A stretch of DNA of 16,002 nt from Cryomorphaceae bacterium (lineage in GTDB: Bacteria > Bacteroidota > Bacteroidia > Flavobacteriales > Schleiferiaceae). The DNA is taken from positions 1 through 16,002 of the forward strand of contig JAIUMB010000040.1 in the NCBI GenBank assembly GCA_022565745.1, given 5' to 3'. The translations under genes and the position numbers were made by a program. The notes below the pieces were generated by a model, which did not search any database, was not told the origin of the DNA, and saw only the letters and a program-made list of their open reading frames with translations. How positions within the stretch are numbered: the stretch's first letter is position 1; each line of letters begins with the position of its first letter. Positions 1 through 7,537 of the stretch are shown piece after piece.

Positions 1-1114
1 CTTGCTCTTCTACGCGCTTCTTGTTCATTTGAGCGCGGCTAAGGTCAATGCGTGCTTGCTGGGTTCTCGCATTTCTTCGCAAGCCTGTAAACAAGTCCCA
101 TTGAAAATTAAGACCAATGACGGTAAACGGAACCCAGGCATTATCATCGGTAAAGTTATTGAGCTCAAAAAGGTTAAAATTGTCGCCGAAATTGTTGCGA
201 CTGTAATTAATAAACCCGTTGAGTTTTGGCAGATAACTCATTTGCTCATTCCTAAGGGTGAGAAATGCGGCTCTTTCTGAGGTTTCGGCACTGCGGTAGG
301 GTACGTATCGGTCTAAGTCAAAACGCGTTTCCAACAGCTCTCCGGCAAATTCATTGAGTTCGGTAAACGCGTTAATGTTATCGCTCAGGGTGAGTTCTTC
401 TTTTTGTGGAAATCCAATGATGAGCTTTAAAGTCAAAAGTGCAATTCGGTTTTGGTTTTTAACTTCTTCTATGTTGTTTTCCAAATTAGCAACGGTAATC
501 TCCAATTGATCAACATCTTGTTCCTCTAGGAAGCCTTCATCAAACAATGCCCGATTTTCATTGAGTATCTTTTTTGATGATTTGAGATTGTCTTCCAGCA
601 GCTTGATTAACTCTTTGGAAATAACAACGTTACCATAAGCGTTATAGACCTGTTCTGTAATTTCGGTTTTGCTCTCTTCAAGCTCCAAACGTGAGATGTC
701 TTTGTAGACACGACTCGCCATGAGGGCTACAAAATAGGATCCGTCAAAAATCAATTGGTTGACATTGGCACGGTATGATGATTGGTAGGGTACGCCAAAG
801 GCTAGGAGAACAAAGTCTTGACCATCCGGTGCGCCGCCTGGAAGAAATTCAGCGGGAACGGGTTGTTGGGGAATTTGGTAGTTGTAATTAAGGTCGGCCC
901 CTACACCAATTTGTGGCAAGCCGGCAGCAGCTGTTTCCTTCACTGTTTTTTTGGCAATTTCGTAGTCATAGCCTTTGTTGCGAACGGCGTATCCATTTTC
1001 CAAAGCATAGCGGATGGCATCGTCTATAGAGAACGAAACCGGCTGTGCTTGAGCAAATATTCCGCACAGGGTTAAGAAAAGTATAAGTCCTTTATTTACG
1101 TTGAGGAAGTGCAT
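1..1114 (-). CDS. TolC-family outer membrane efflux protein (partial, C-terminus beyond window)
   Basis: Translating the minus strand from the ATG at 1114 gives 371 residues with no stop, running off the left edge. It begins with a signal peptide (about residues 1-24, hydrophobic GLILFLTLCGIFAQAQ), followed by SFSIDDAIRYALENGY, the typical opening of TolC/OEP repeats in which an exported helix starts 'A...AL..N'. The rest is long, charged, heptad-rich helix with short beta segments (VNQLIFDGSYFVAL, later LNFQWDLFTGL), as expected of the periplasmic alpha-barrel and beta-strands. TolC proteins form the outer-membrane duct of RND, MFS or ABC efflux pumps. The gene starts 10 bp after the TetR-family regulator and is surely co-transcribed with it. 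In this arrangement the next genes, off the window, are commonly a HlyD-type adaptor and an inner-membrane pump. The substrate cannot be told. Confidence 0.9.
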   Translation of the reverse strand, partial: MHFLNVNKGLILFLTLCGIFAQAQPVSFSIDDAIRYALENGYAVRNKGYDYEIAKKTVKETAAAGLPQIGVGADLNYNYQIPQQPVPAEFLPGGAPDGQDFVLLAFGVPYQSSYRANVNQLIFDGSYFVALMASRVYKDISRLELEESKTEITEQVYNAYGNVVISKELIKLLEDNLKSSKKILNENRALFDEGFLEEQDVDQLEITVANLENNIEEVKNQNRIALLTLKLIIGFPQKEELTLSDNINAFTELNEFAGELLETRFDLDRYVPYRSAETSERAAFLTLRNEQMSYLPKLNGFINYSRNNFGDNFNLFELNNFTDDNAWVPFTVIGLNFQWDLFTGLRRNARTQQARIDLSRAQMNKKRVEEQ

Positions 1115-1124
1115 GCTTTTTTTA

Positions 1125-1733
1125 TTATTCGTTCTTGTGTAATTTGGAAAGTGTTTTTCTTCCTTTGTCAGACAGAATCCCGTGCAGATGGTATTGAAGG
1201 GCTTGGTTCCGCAGCTCTTTTTTGTCTAAATCTTCACTCCAAAAAAAGTCGTCGTTCATAATGATTTGAGCCTGACCAAGATAAAGTCTGGCAATGATTT
1301 CCGGGTCGAAGTCAAGTCTATAAAAGCCTTCTTTTACCCCGCGCTTGAGGTTTTCAAGGGTGGCGTTTATCATTTCTTCTTCTTTGACTTTTTGCAGGTG
1401 ACGATAGGTTTCCGGAAAATACTTTTTTAACTGAAAAAGCATCCGTTCGTGTGTTGGTGTAAAGTATTCTTGTAGAGCAAAGTGCATGGCAAAAACCTCT
1501 TCAATGGGGTTTTTTACAGTAGCGAGAATTTGATCGGTAAAGCACTTAACCTCTTCGGTCATCTTAAGAATACCTTCGTGAACCATCGCGCTTTTGCTGT
1601 CAAAGTAGCGATAGATGGTCTTTTTGGAAATGCCCAACTCATTGGCTATTTGATCCATAGATACGGATCTTAAGCCAAATTGTAAATAAAGCTCCATAGC
1701 TTTGTCAAGGATAATTTCTCGCTGCATATTCAT
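1125..1733 (-). CDS. TetR/AcrR-family transcriptional repressor
   Basis: 202 residues, the usual length of the family. The N-terminal HTH is plain: IILDKAMELYLQFGLRSVSM, then DQIANELGISKKTIYRYF at about residues 27-44, the TetR signature with its 'KKTIYRYF' recognition helix. The C-terminal domain is helical and variable, as expected of a ligand-binding and dimerisation domain, so the inducer cannot be predicted. It is the first gene of an operon with the TolC-type efflux protein 10 bp downstream. A perfect 11-bp inverted repeat lies just upstream of a Bacteroidota -7 element, which suggests it represses its own operon. The start is ATG at 1733; an ATG two codons later is a possible alternative. 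Confidence 0.93.
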   Translation of the reverse strand: MNMQREIILDKAMELYLQFGLRSVSMDQIANELGISKKTIYRYFDSKSAMVHEGILKMTEEVKCFTDQILATVKNPIEEVFAMHFALQEYFTPTHERMLFQLKKYFPETYRHLQKVKEEEMINATLENLKRGVKEGFYRLDFDPEIIARLYLGQAQIIMNDDFFWSEDLDKKELRNQALQYHLHGILSDKGRKTLSKLHKNE

Positions 1734-1760
1734 TGTCTAAAAAGCACTTATTACGGGGTG

Positions 1761-1768
1761 CAAAACTA
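1761..1768 (-). promoter_or_regulatory. Predicted promoter of the TetR-tolC operon (-7 element)
   Basis: On the minus strand this reads TAGTTTTG, a full match to the Bacteroidota -7 consensus TAnnTTTG. It lies 28 bp from the repressor ATG. The region where the -33 element should be falls inside the inverted repeat at 1786-1813, so no separate TTG is claimed. Confidence 0.5.
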
Positions 1769-1785
1769 CAACGAAATGAACCTGT

Positions 1786-1813
1786 GGAAACGAATGTTGT
1801 TTCATTCGTTTCC
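1786..1813. promoter_or_regulatory. Perfect inverted repeat, probable TetR operator
   Basis: GGAAACGAATG and CATTCGTTTCC are exact reverse complements separated by 6 bp (28 bp in all). The repeat starts 17 bp upstream of the predicted -7 element of the TetR-tolC operon and so covers the -33 region. Its length and symmetry suit a TetR dimer or pair of dimers. The assignment to this repressor is inferred from position. Confidence 0.6.
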
Positions 1814-1856
1814 TTAAAATATCGTTAAAGGATAGGGTGTTGGTTTTTGTTGTGAT

Positions 1857-1872
1857 ACAGGGCATGCCCTGT
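1857..1872. repeat. 16-bp perfect palindrome after the acyltransferase gene
   Basis: ACAGGGCATGCCCTGT equals its own reverse complement. It begins 7 bp past the stop codon of the acyltransferase gene (minus strand). It may act as a transcript-end hairpin, but no U-tract follows on either strand, so it is not a canonical intrinsic terminator. A protein-binding site is the alternative. Confidence 0.45.
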
Positions 1873-1879
1873 GTCTACA

Positions 1880-2458
1880 TCAAAAAATTTCCGTATTGTA
1901 ATCCTCAGGAAATTTGGGGGTGATGGGGCGGTACTGCTCTTGGATATAATGCATGTCTTTTTCAAAATCACCAGTGGGCATAAATACATCTAATACGCCT
2001 GTTTCTTTTTTGCCGTAGTTCATAAACCCCAAGGCTATGGGTACGTTTGCTCCCAAGGCGATGTGGTAAAATCCAGTTTTCCATTTCTGAACGCGTTTTC
2101 TGGTTCCCTCAGCCGGAACCAAAACAACCAATTTTTCGTGCTCTGCAAAGGTTTTGATTGCGTATTCAATGAGCTGCCCTTTTTTCTCTCCTTTCCTCTT
2201 TCGTGAACGATTTACACCAATGGCACCTGTAGCGCGAAAAAACCAACCAAATAAGGGGTTTTTTGTGTAGCTGTCTTTGATGAAATACCGCCATTTAATG
2301 CCGAGAATCCAGCAAGCCGCTTGGGCATAAGGGTAGTCCCAGTTGGAGGTGTGGGGTGCAGCCAGCATCACACAGCGACTAAAATCCGCATCTTTAGGCA
2401 CGCGTACTTTCCATCCGGCAAGGAAGAGAAAAAGGCGGGCAATCAGACGCTTTATCAT
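1880..2458 (-). CDS. PlsC-like lysophospholipid acyltransferase
   Basis: 192 residues. Acyltransferase motif I (HxxxxD) is HTSNWD at residues 36-41, with the catalytic His and Asp present. GWFFRATGAIGVNR at 71-84 is motif II-like, EGTR at 117-120 is motif III, and VPIALGF near 135 is motif IV. The family transfers acyl groups to lysophospholipids such as 1-acylglycerol-3-phosphate at the membrane. This short form (N-terminal amphipathic/hydrophobic start RLIARLFLFLAGW, no further TM segment) resembles the small '1-acyl-sn-glycerol-3-phosphate acyltransferase-like' proteins common in Bacteroidota. The true acceptor could be another lipid. It starts 4 bp after the threonine dehydrogenase gene and is likely translated from the same mRNA. 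Confidence 0.85.
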   Translation of the reverse strand: MIKRLIARLFLFLAGWKVRVPKDADFSRCVMLAAPHTSNWDYPYAQAACWILGIKWRYFIKDSYTKNPLFGWFFRATGAIGVNRSRKRKGEKKGQLIEYAIKTFAEHEKLVVLVPAEGTRKRVQKWKTGFYHIALGANVPIALGFMNYGKKETGVLDVFMPTGDFEKDMHYIQEQYRPITPKFPEDYNTEIF

Positions 2459-2462
2459 CTTG

Positions 2463-3413
2463 TTAGGCCTTGATATTTAACTTGGTTTTTACCCCGTTGA
2501 GCATCTCGTCAACCATGCGATCTAAGGTGTACTCGGGTTGCCAATTCCACTCGGTTTGGGCCGTGCTGTCGTCGATGCTGGAAGGCCACGACAAAGCGAT
2601 TTCATTGCGGAAATCTGGTGCGTAATCGATCTGAAAGTCGGGTTGTGCTTTTTTAATGGCATTGGCCAATTCGGCCGGACTAAAGGAAATGCCAGCAAGA
2701 TTATACGAAGTGCGTGTACGAACATTTTCATCAGGGGCATCCATAAGTTCTACCGTAGCGCGAATGGCGTCACTCATGTACATCATTGGTAGGTAGGTGT
2801 CTTCAGCAAGGAAGCTGGTATAGGCATTGTCTTTAATGGCGCCGTAAAAAATATCAACGGCATAGTCGGTTGTTCCTCCGCCAGGTTCGCCTTTCCAGCT
2901 TATGAGACCTGGATAGCGAATGGATCGGACATCTACGCCATATACTCGGTGGTAATACTGACACCATAACTCACCGGCACTTTTACTAATCCCGTAAACG
3001 GTTCCCGGTTCCATAATGGTGCGTTGTGGCGTGTTGTGCTTGGGGGTTGTCAAACCAAAAACGGCGATGGAACTCGGCCAAAATATTTTTTTAATGTGCT
3101 TATCACGTGCCAAATTCAGTACATGAAACAGCGAGTCCATATTGAGCGCCCAACCTTTTTCGGGCATCTTCTCAGCCGTGGCAGACAGCATGGCGACTAA
3201 GTGATAAACGGTGGTAATGCTGTATTTATCGACAATTTGCTTAAGGGCATCGGCATCGGTGGCATCGAGTATTTCACAGGGACCATCGTGGTGTGATATT
3301 GCGCGAATATCTGTGGCAATTACATTTTCGCTGCCGTGTTTGCGACTGAGATATTCACACAATTCAGTGCCAATTTGTCCGCCGGCACCGAGTATGAGGA
3401 TGCGTTCGTTCAT
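2463..3413 (-). CDS. SDR-type L-threonine 3-dehydrogenase (NAD-dependent epimerase family)
   Basis: 316 residues from ATG 3413; a TTG immediately before it would add one residue but is the less likely start. The Rossmann motif GAGGQIG is at residues 9-15. The extended-SDR catalytic set is present: Ser in WPSSIAVFG (about 112-120) and YGISK with Tyr140 and Lys144. RYPGLISWKGEPGGGTTDYA and the Ser/Thr-rich MLSATAE segment match the epimerase-like threonine dehydrogenases known from Flavobacterium and Cupriavidus, rather than the zinc-dependent Tdh. It oxidises L-threonine to 2-amino-3-ketobutyrate, which Kbl then cleaves to glycine and acetyl-CoA; no kbl gene is in view. It lies between a secreted-protein gene (18 bp upstream) and an acyltransferase gene (4 bp downstream). 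A related sugar-epimerase role is a less likely alternative. Confidence 0.85.
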   Translation of the reverse strand: MNERILILGAGGQIGTELCEYLSRKHGSENVIATDIRAISHHDGPCEILDATDADALKQIVDKYSITTVYHLVAMLSATAEKMPEKGWALNMDSLFHVLNLARDKHIKKIFWPSSIAVFGLTTPKHNTPQRTIMEPGTVYGISKSAGELWCQYYHRVYGVDVRSIRYPGLISWKGEPGGGTTDYAVDIFYGAIKDNAYTSFLAEDTYLPMMYMSDAIRATVELMDAPDENVRTRTSYNLAGISFSPAELANAIKKAQPDFQIDYAPDFRNEIALSWPSSIDDSTAQTEWNWQPEYTLDRMVDEMLNGVKTKLNIKA

Positions 3414-3431
3414 CAAAGAATGCTTTACTAA

Positions 3432-4265
3432 TTAATATTGACTGATGTTGACTTTTCGTTCGATAAGGCCATGTTGATTAAAGAATCGCAATACATAAAC
3501 GCCTCGAGCCAATTGATCGGTTGGGATGCTAATATCTCTGTTGGGAGAGATGTGTCCATTGTATACCACACGACCGTTTAAATCGTACATTTCTACGGTA
3601 GCTCTCTCGCGTAGGGCATCGGCTTTGACCCAAATTTCTGAGGGGCGCTGTGCAACGATAAAAGCCATTTTTCTGTGGTTTTCTACGCCTATAAGGTATG
3701 AGGTGTTAAGAGGCTCGTTTCCCTTGAGGTTTAGAGCGTGGTCCTTGACGATGAACCATTTTCCTGCAGTGTCGATATCTAAGCGCATCCAACCATAGTG
3801 GGTGGAGTCATTGCGACGAATGCGTAGTCCTAAAAACTTATCTGTGGCACCTCCGTTCCAATAGTCATTATAGTCAAACTCGCCATTGCGAGCAAAGCTC
3901 ATGCTCCCGTTGGTAAGGCCAGGAAGCCACTCGGTACCGGGACCAATATCAACGCCAAAGTCAAACTTTGAAGCATAGGCATAGCTCATGGGGGTGTTGC
4001 CGGCAATGCGGTTGTGGGTACTATTGAGGGGAACGGCCTCAATAATGTCAAAGGTGTTGAGACCAAGATTCACATCAAACTCCGAGCGGATGGCAAAGTG
4101 ATTGAGCGAATCACCATCCAAACTAACTGCATACAATGTGTCGGTGCGAATGGTGTCGGATTGAACATCGACATAATTGACTTGAGCGCTTACGCTGGTT
4201 GTGCCAATTACACCCGCAGCGACTGAGCTGTATCGGGTAAGTTTATCTTTAAGTGTTTTATTCAT
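3432..4265 (-). CDS. Secreted protein with T9SS type-A sorting domain
   Basis: 277 residues from ATG 4265; a TTG five codons upstream is possible but less likely. The signal peptide is residues 1-27, ending SVSA-Q. The middle (about 95-180) contains a segment seen in many Bacteroidota secreted proteins: FDFGVDIGPG, then KFLGLRIRRNDSTHYGWMRLDI, predicted beta-rich and of unknown function. The C-terminal ~75 residues form a T9SS type-A domain: VEMYDLNGRVVYNG, a strand, then QLARGVYVLRF and a final ERKVNIS strand. The protein should therefore cross the outer membrane by T9SS and be processed by PorU. I do not recognise a catalytic domain. It heads a probable operon with threonine dehydrogenase and the acyltransferase, although no shared function is evident. 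Confidence 0.85.
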   Translation of the reverse strand: MNKTLKDKLTRYSSVAAGVIGTTSVSAQVNYVDVQSDTIRTDTLYAVSLDGDSLNHFAIRSEFDVNLGLNTFDIIEAVPLNSTHNRIAGNTPMSYAYASKFDFGVDIGPGTEWLPGLTNGSMSFARNGEFDYNDYWNGGATDKFLGLRIRRNDSTHYGWMRLDIDTAGKWFIVKDHALNLKGNEPLNTSYLIGVENHRKMAFIVAQRPSEIWVKADALRERATVEMYDLNGRVVYNGHISPNRDISIPTDQLARGVYVLRFFNQHGLIERKVNISQY

Positions 4266-4353
4266 GTATCGATGCTTCAATGTGTAGTGGAGATGACGTC
4301 ATTTCAAGCAACCTAATGGTTTAGCCTTGCAGACAACCTCTTTTTATCAAACG

Positions 4354-4361
4354 CAAATTTA
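4354..4361 (-). promoter_or_regulatory. Predicted promoter of the secreted-protein/Tdh/acyltransferase operon
   Basis: Minus strand reads TAAATTTG, a full match to TAnnTTTG. It lies 88 bp from the ATG at 4265. No clear TTG is seen at the -33 distance, so the assignment rests on the -7 element and position only. Confidence 0.4.
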
Positions 4362-4442
4362 CGTTGAAGAAACAGACAGCGTAAATCTTTGGCGATTTTT
4401 TTTTACTTGTGCGGTAAATGTCTTCATTCTTCAAGCATCGAG

Positions 4443-4450
4443 TACCTTTG
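4443..4450 (+). promoter_or_regulatory. Predicted promoter of the class-III aminotransferase gene
   Basis: TACCTTTG fits the Bacteroidota -7 consensus exactly and sits 16 bp before the ATG at 4467, giving a very short leader of about 10 nt. No TTG is seen at the expected -33 position. It is divergent to the -7 element at 4354-4361. Confidence 0.5.
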
Positions 4451-4466
4451 CCGCAAAATCTATTTT

Positions 4467-5663
4467 ATGGCTTCGGTAAGGCAAATGTTTTTGGCACGAC
4501 AAGCACAAACGACTAATTTTCCTTTAGCTTTAGAGGTAGAACGTGCTGAGGGGATGTATCTCTACACGCCTGAGGGGAAGAAGATTCTTGACCTTATCGC
4601 CGGCATTAGTGTTTGCAACATCGGCCATCGTCATCCGAAGGTTTTGGAGGCCATTCGCGAACAAATGGACAAATACATGCACTTGATGGTCTATGGGGAG
4701 TACATTCAATCGCCTCAGGTAAAACTGGCCGATGCTCTCCACAAAACGCTGCACCCCTCACTCGATAATGTGTATTTTGTAAACTCCGGTTCGGAGGCCA
4801 TTGAGGGGGCACTAAAGCTCGCTAAACGATATACCGGAAAACCCAATATAGTCGCTTGTCATGGCAGTTACCACGGCAGCAGTCACGGCGCATTGTCCAT
4901 CATGGGAAGTGAAGAATTTCGCCAAAACTATCGACCACTGCTTCCTGGCATTACTCATATTCCCTATAACGATACCGAAGCGCTGGTACAGGCCATTGAT
5001 CAAAATACGGCGGCCGTGGTTTTGGAAGTTGTGCAGTCGGAAAGCGGATATATTCCCGGAACCCACGATTTTTTAAGGGCTGCTCGCCATCGTTGCAATG
5101 AAACAGGTGCGCTCCTTATTTTGGATGAAGTGCAAACCGGATTTGGTCGCACGGGAAGTTTATTTGCCTTTCATCAGGTGGAGGGGTTTGTGCCAGATAT
5201 TGTCGCCATAGCCAAAGGGATGGGCGGCGGCTTGCCCATTGGTGCATTTGTCGCGCCCCAGCATATCATGGCTGCATTGAAAGACAATCCCATCTTAGGG
5301 CATATTACGACCTTTGGGGGCAACCCAGTTAGTTGTGCGGCATCGCTCGCTGTTTTAGAAGAGCTCATGGATAGCAGTCTCGTGTGTTTGGTGCCCAAAA
5401 AAGAAGCGCGCTTTCGCAAGGGATTAAATCACCCGGATATATTGGGCGTGCGTGGAAAGGGGTTGATGCTCTCCATGCAGTTTCGCGATTTTGACAAAGT
5501 ACAAGCTGTCATGCGGGGGTGTTTGGAGAAAGGGGTGGTCACCGATTGGTTTTTATTCGACCAAAATGCACTACGCATAGCGCCACCACTTATCATCACC
5601 GATGAGGAAATAGACTTTGTCTGTCGTGTATTGACCGAGGTGCTCGATGAACAAAGGGCGTAG
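4467..5663 (+). CDS. PLP-dependent class-III aminotransferase (aspartate aminotransferase family)
   Basis: 398 residues from the ATG at 4467. A TTG start at 4389 would add 26 residues, but they look unlike the family N-terminus and would overlap the predicted promoter. Family landmarks: VNSGSEAIEGALKLAKRYTG (106-124) binds the PLP phosphate, CHGSYHG (131-137) stacks on the ring, LILDEVQTGFGRTG (217-230) carries Asp220 that pairs with the pyridine nitrogen, and Lys250 in IAKGMGGGLPIGAF is the Schiff-base lysine. THTFGGNP-type TTFGGNPV also occurs. Fold type I, subgroup II enzymes include acetylornithine, ornithine, 4-aminobutyrate and related transaminases. The substrate cannot be settled here, since no arginine-biosynthesis genes are nearby. 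It looks monocistronic, with a stop 9 bp short of the convergent gene's stop. Confidence 0.9.
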   Translation: MASVRQMFLARQAQTTNFPLALEVERAEGMYLYTPEGKKILDLIAGISVCNIGHRHPKVLEAIREQMDKYMHLMVYGEYIQSPQVKLADALHKTLHPSLDNVYFVNSGSEAIEGALKLAKRYTGKPNIVACHGSYHGSSHGALSIMGSEEFRQNYRPLLPGITHIPYNDTEALVQAIDQNTAAVVLEVVQSESGYIPGTHDFLRAARHRCNETGALLILDEVQTGFGRTGSLFAFHQVEGFVPDIVAIAKGMGGGLPIGAFVAPQHIMAALKDNPILGHITTFGGNPVSCAASLAVLEELMDSSLVCLVPKKEARFRKGLNHPDILGVRGKGLMLSMQFRDFDKVQAVMRGCLEKGVVTDWFLFDQNALRIAPPLIITDEEIDFVCRVLTEVLDEQRA

Positions 5664-5665
5664 AG

Positions 5666-5684
5666 CCTGAGGTTATTCCTCAGG
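5666..5684. terminator. Hairpin between convergent genes
   Basis: CCTGAGG and CCTCAGG pair perfectly around a 5-nt TTATT loop. The loop holds the stop codon of the minus-strand repeat protein, and the stem begins 3 bp after the aminotransferase stop. No T-run follows on either strand, so it is a possible bidirectional transcript-end structure rather than a classical intrinsic terminator. Confidence 0.45.
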
Positions 5685-7403
5685 ACCTACGTAAAATTCT
5701 ACCGTCTTTTCTCCGCGATTTCCCAGTTTGTCTTCCGCAACGACCTTCACCACATACTTTTTGTTCTTCTGAAACACATTGCGTTCAGAGGCATCAAGTG
5801 TGCGCGGACTGCTGTACTCTCTCAAGGGGCCATCGTTGATGGAATAGAGGATTTGATTTGTACCGGTATGCTTATCGGTAGCACCGACATACATTCTAAC
5901 GTAATTTGGATAAATCGGATTTCCGCGACGCTCGCCAATGGGTTCAATACTGAAATTGACGAAAATTTCCGGCGGGGTATTGTCGACAAACACATTGCTT
6001 TTCTTGTCGGCTTCTTTATTGTTTACGTTGTCTGTAGAGCGAAAGGTAATGGTGTGGTAACCTTCCTGATCTATGGTAAACGGCGTATAGGTCTTCATGC
6101 TTCCGCCGTCGATGGCATATTCCGTGGTTTTAATGCCCGAACCGGCATCGCTTTTTGGAAGGGTAATGGGCGTTTCTTTATTGATGAACAGTGTGTCGCG
6201 ATCAAAAAACTGTGGTGAACCGTAATCGATTCGTGTTTGTGGAGCGCGGTTGTCCATAAATACAGTAAGTGCCTGCATGGAAGCACGGTTTTCAACATTG
6301 TCGGTCGCATCGTAGCGCACGGTGTGTACGCCGTAGTTGTCGGGGATGCTAAAGTCCGAGGAGAACGACTGTCGCCCACCGCCGTCCATGGTATACTCAA
6401 TCATTTTCACCCCGGCTTTGTTGTCGCTGGCAGTAAGATTGATTTTGGTTCGCTGCGATACATAGAGATATTGGCCTTTGTGCTGGTCCCCTACAACCTT
6501 AATGTCGGCTACCGGAGGGATTCGGTCAAGGTAAAACGAGAAGGATGTTTTGCTGGCTTCGTTTTCGACGTTATCAATGGCGTAATAATAGAGTGTGTGC
6601 TCTCCATCTTTGAGGTTGGTCATATTGCATCGGTTGTAATAGACACGATTGCCCTGTTCGTCGTATGAGAAGAAGGTTGTTTTTACCCCGGAAAGGTTGT
6701 CGGAAGACGATAGGGTAAAGTAGCTGCTCGGCGCTAGTATATTGTTGTTATGAACGATGCCGTTGATGGTGTGGCTGGTGGTTGGAGCACTGAGATCAAC
6801 CGTAAATGTAGATGAGCGCGTTTCTTCTGCATTGCCTACATTATCGGCTGAATAATAATACAAAGTTTTATTGCCCTCGCCACTTACGGAGATATTGCTG
6901 CTGTATTTGGCGTATCCACCATCTAAGGCGTATTGGGTTTCTGCTACACCGGAAGTAGCGTCATTGGCAGACAAAGAAAACGACAGATTTTTTCCGAAGT
7001 AGGTCACTCCACCAGATGCGTAGCGAGGAGCCCCCAGGAAACGGTGCGTAGTTCTTGGCGCAACGCCATCGGCATAAATTTCCATCATAACTTCTCTGGG
7101 TGGCTGTACCATTTTTCCAGTTTCGGGGTCTACAGCCCAGCGATGACGAAGGTAGTGAATGCCTTCAGCCTCGAGATACATGGGTTCGGTATCTTCGGGA
7201 TGTTGTTTGCTTTTTAAAGTGTGGTTTTCGCCGTCTGGCGTAACAGAGAATTTAATGTACATTGGCATACCTCGTTGTATGTAGGTATTGCCGTCGGACT
7301 TATAAACCACGTATTCGTAACTCGGTTTTTGTGGTTCTTGTGCGTGCATCACAGATAATATGGAGGTTGTAAGAACCGCCAAAAAAAGGTATTTGTATAT
7401 CAT
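5673..7403 (-). CDS. Exported protein with five OmpL47-like tandem repeats
   Basis: 576 residues. The signal peptide is residues 1-21 (IYKYLFLAVLTTSILSVMHA). Residues 25-110 form a distinct N-terminal region. Five repeats of about 90 residues follow, near 112-203, 204-293, 294-384, 385-474 and 475-572. Each opens with APxT/PP, has a central S/D(N)xxSGVxxxxYxxDGG and ends with a Y-x-x-x-D-N-V-x-N motif and a 'FxVD' strand. The DNV motif falls at 187, 277, 368 and 458, a spacing of 90-91; the fifth copy has DKLGN instead. This is the OmpL47 / bacterial Ig-like pattern found in large surface or periplasmic proteins, and it suggests a binding or structural role. No T9SS sorting domain is visible at the C-terminus (ends EFYVGPEE), so its final location is uncertain: periplasmic, or surface-held in another way. 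Specific function is not recognised. Confidence 0.85.
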   Translation of the reverse strand: MIYKYLFLAVLTTSILSVMHAQEPQKPSYEYVVYKSDGNTYIQRGMPMYIKFSVTPDGENHTLKSKQHPEDTEPMYLEAEGIHYLRHRWAVDPETGKMVQPPREVMMEIYADGVAPRTTHRFLGAPRYASGGVTYFGKNLSFSLSANDATSGVAETQYALDGGYAKYSSNISVSGEGNKTLYYYSADNVGNAEETRSSTFTVDLSAPTTSHTINGIVHNNNILAPSSYFTLSSSDNLSGVKTTFFSYDEQGNRVYYNRCNMTNLKDGEHTLYYYAIDNVENEASKTSFSFYLDRIPPVADIKVVGDQHKGQYLYVSQRTKINLTASDNKAGVKMIEYTMDGGGRQSFSSDFSIPDNYGVHTVRYDATDNVENRASMQALTVFMDNRAPQTRIDYGSPQFFDRDTLFINKETPITLPKSDAGSGIKTTEYAIDGGSMKTYTPFTIDQEGYHTITFRSTDNVNNKEADKKSNVFVDNTPPEIFVNFSIEPIGERRGNPIYPNYVRMYVGATDKHTGTNQILYSINDGPLREYSSPRTLDASERNVFQKNKKYVVKVVAEDKLGNRGEKTVEFYVGPEE

Positions 7404-7537
7404 AATGATTTGTTTAAGTGAGGCTAAAGGTATTATAATTTTTTAAATGTGTTAATGTTTTTTTGTGACACAAGTAACAAAGCGATGTACACTGGCATAT
7501 GTCCAACTCATGTGATGTATTTTCGCCATAAAAAAAT

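Noticed and set aside
818..1075. Plus-strand 85-codon frame opposite the efflux gene
   Set aside because: It is antisense to a clear TolC-family sequence, has no family-like features and sits within a shadow frame.
4389..4466. Longer N-terminus for the aminotransferase from a TTG
   Set aside because: The added residues are unlike the family, no ATG is used, and the stretch contains the predicted promoter TACCTTTG.
5673..7403. Repeat array considered as CRISPR-like or recent DNA duplication
   Set aside because: The periodicity is at protein level; the DNA copies are too diverged for a recent tandem duplication and there are no short identical spacer-separated repeats.
7404..7537. Divergent promoters between the repeat protein and the methyltransferase (TACCTTTA on minus at 7425-7432, TATTTTCG on plus at 7518-7525)
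   Set aside because: Both miss one base of the -7 consensus and neither has a -33 element, so they are not listed as features.
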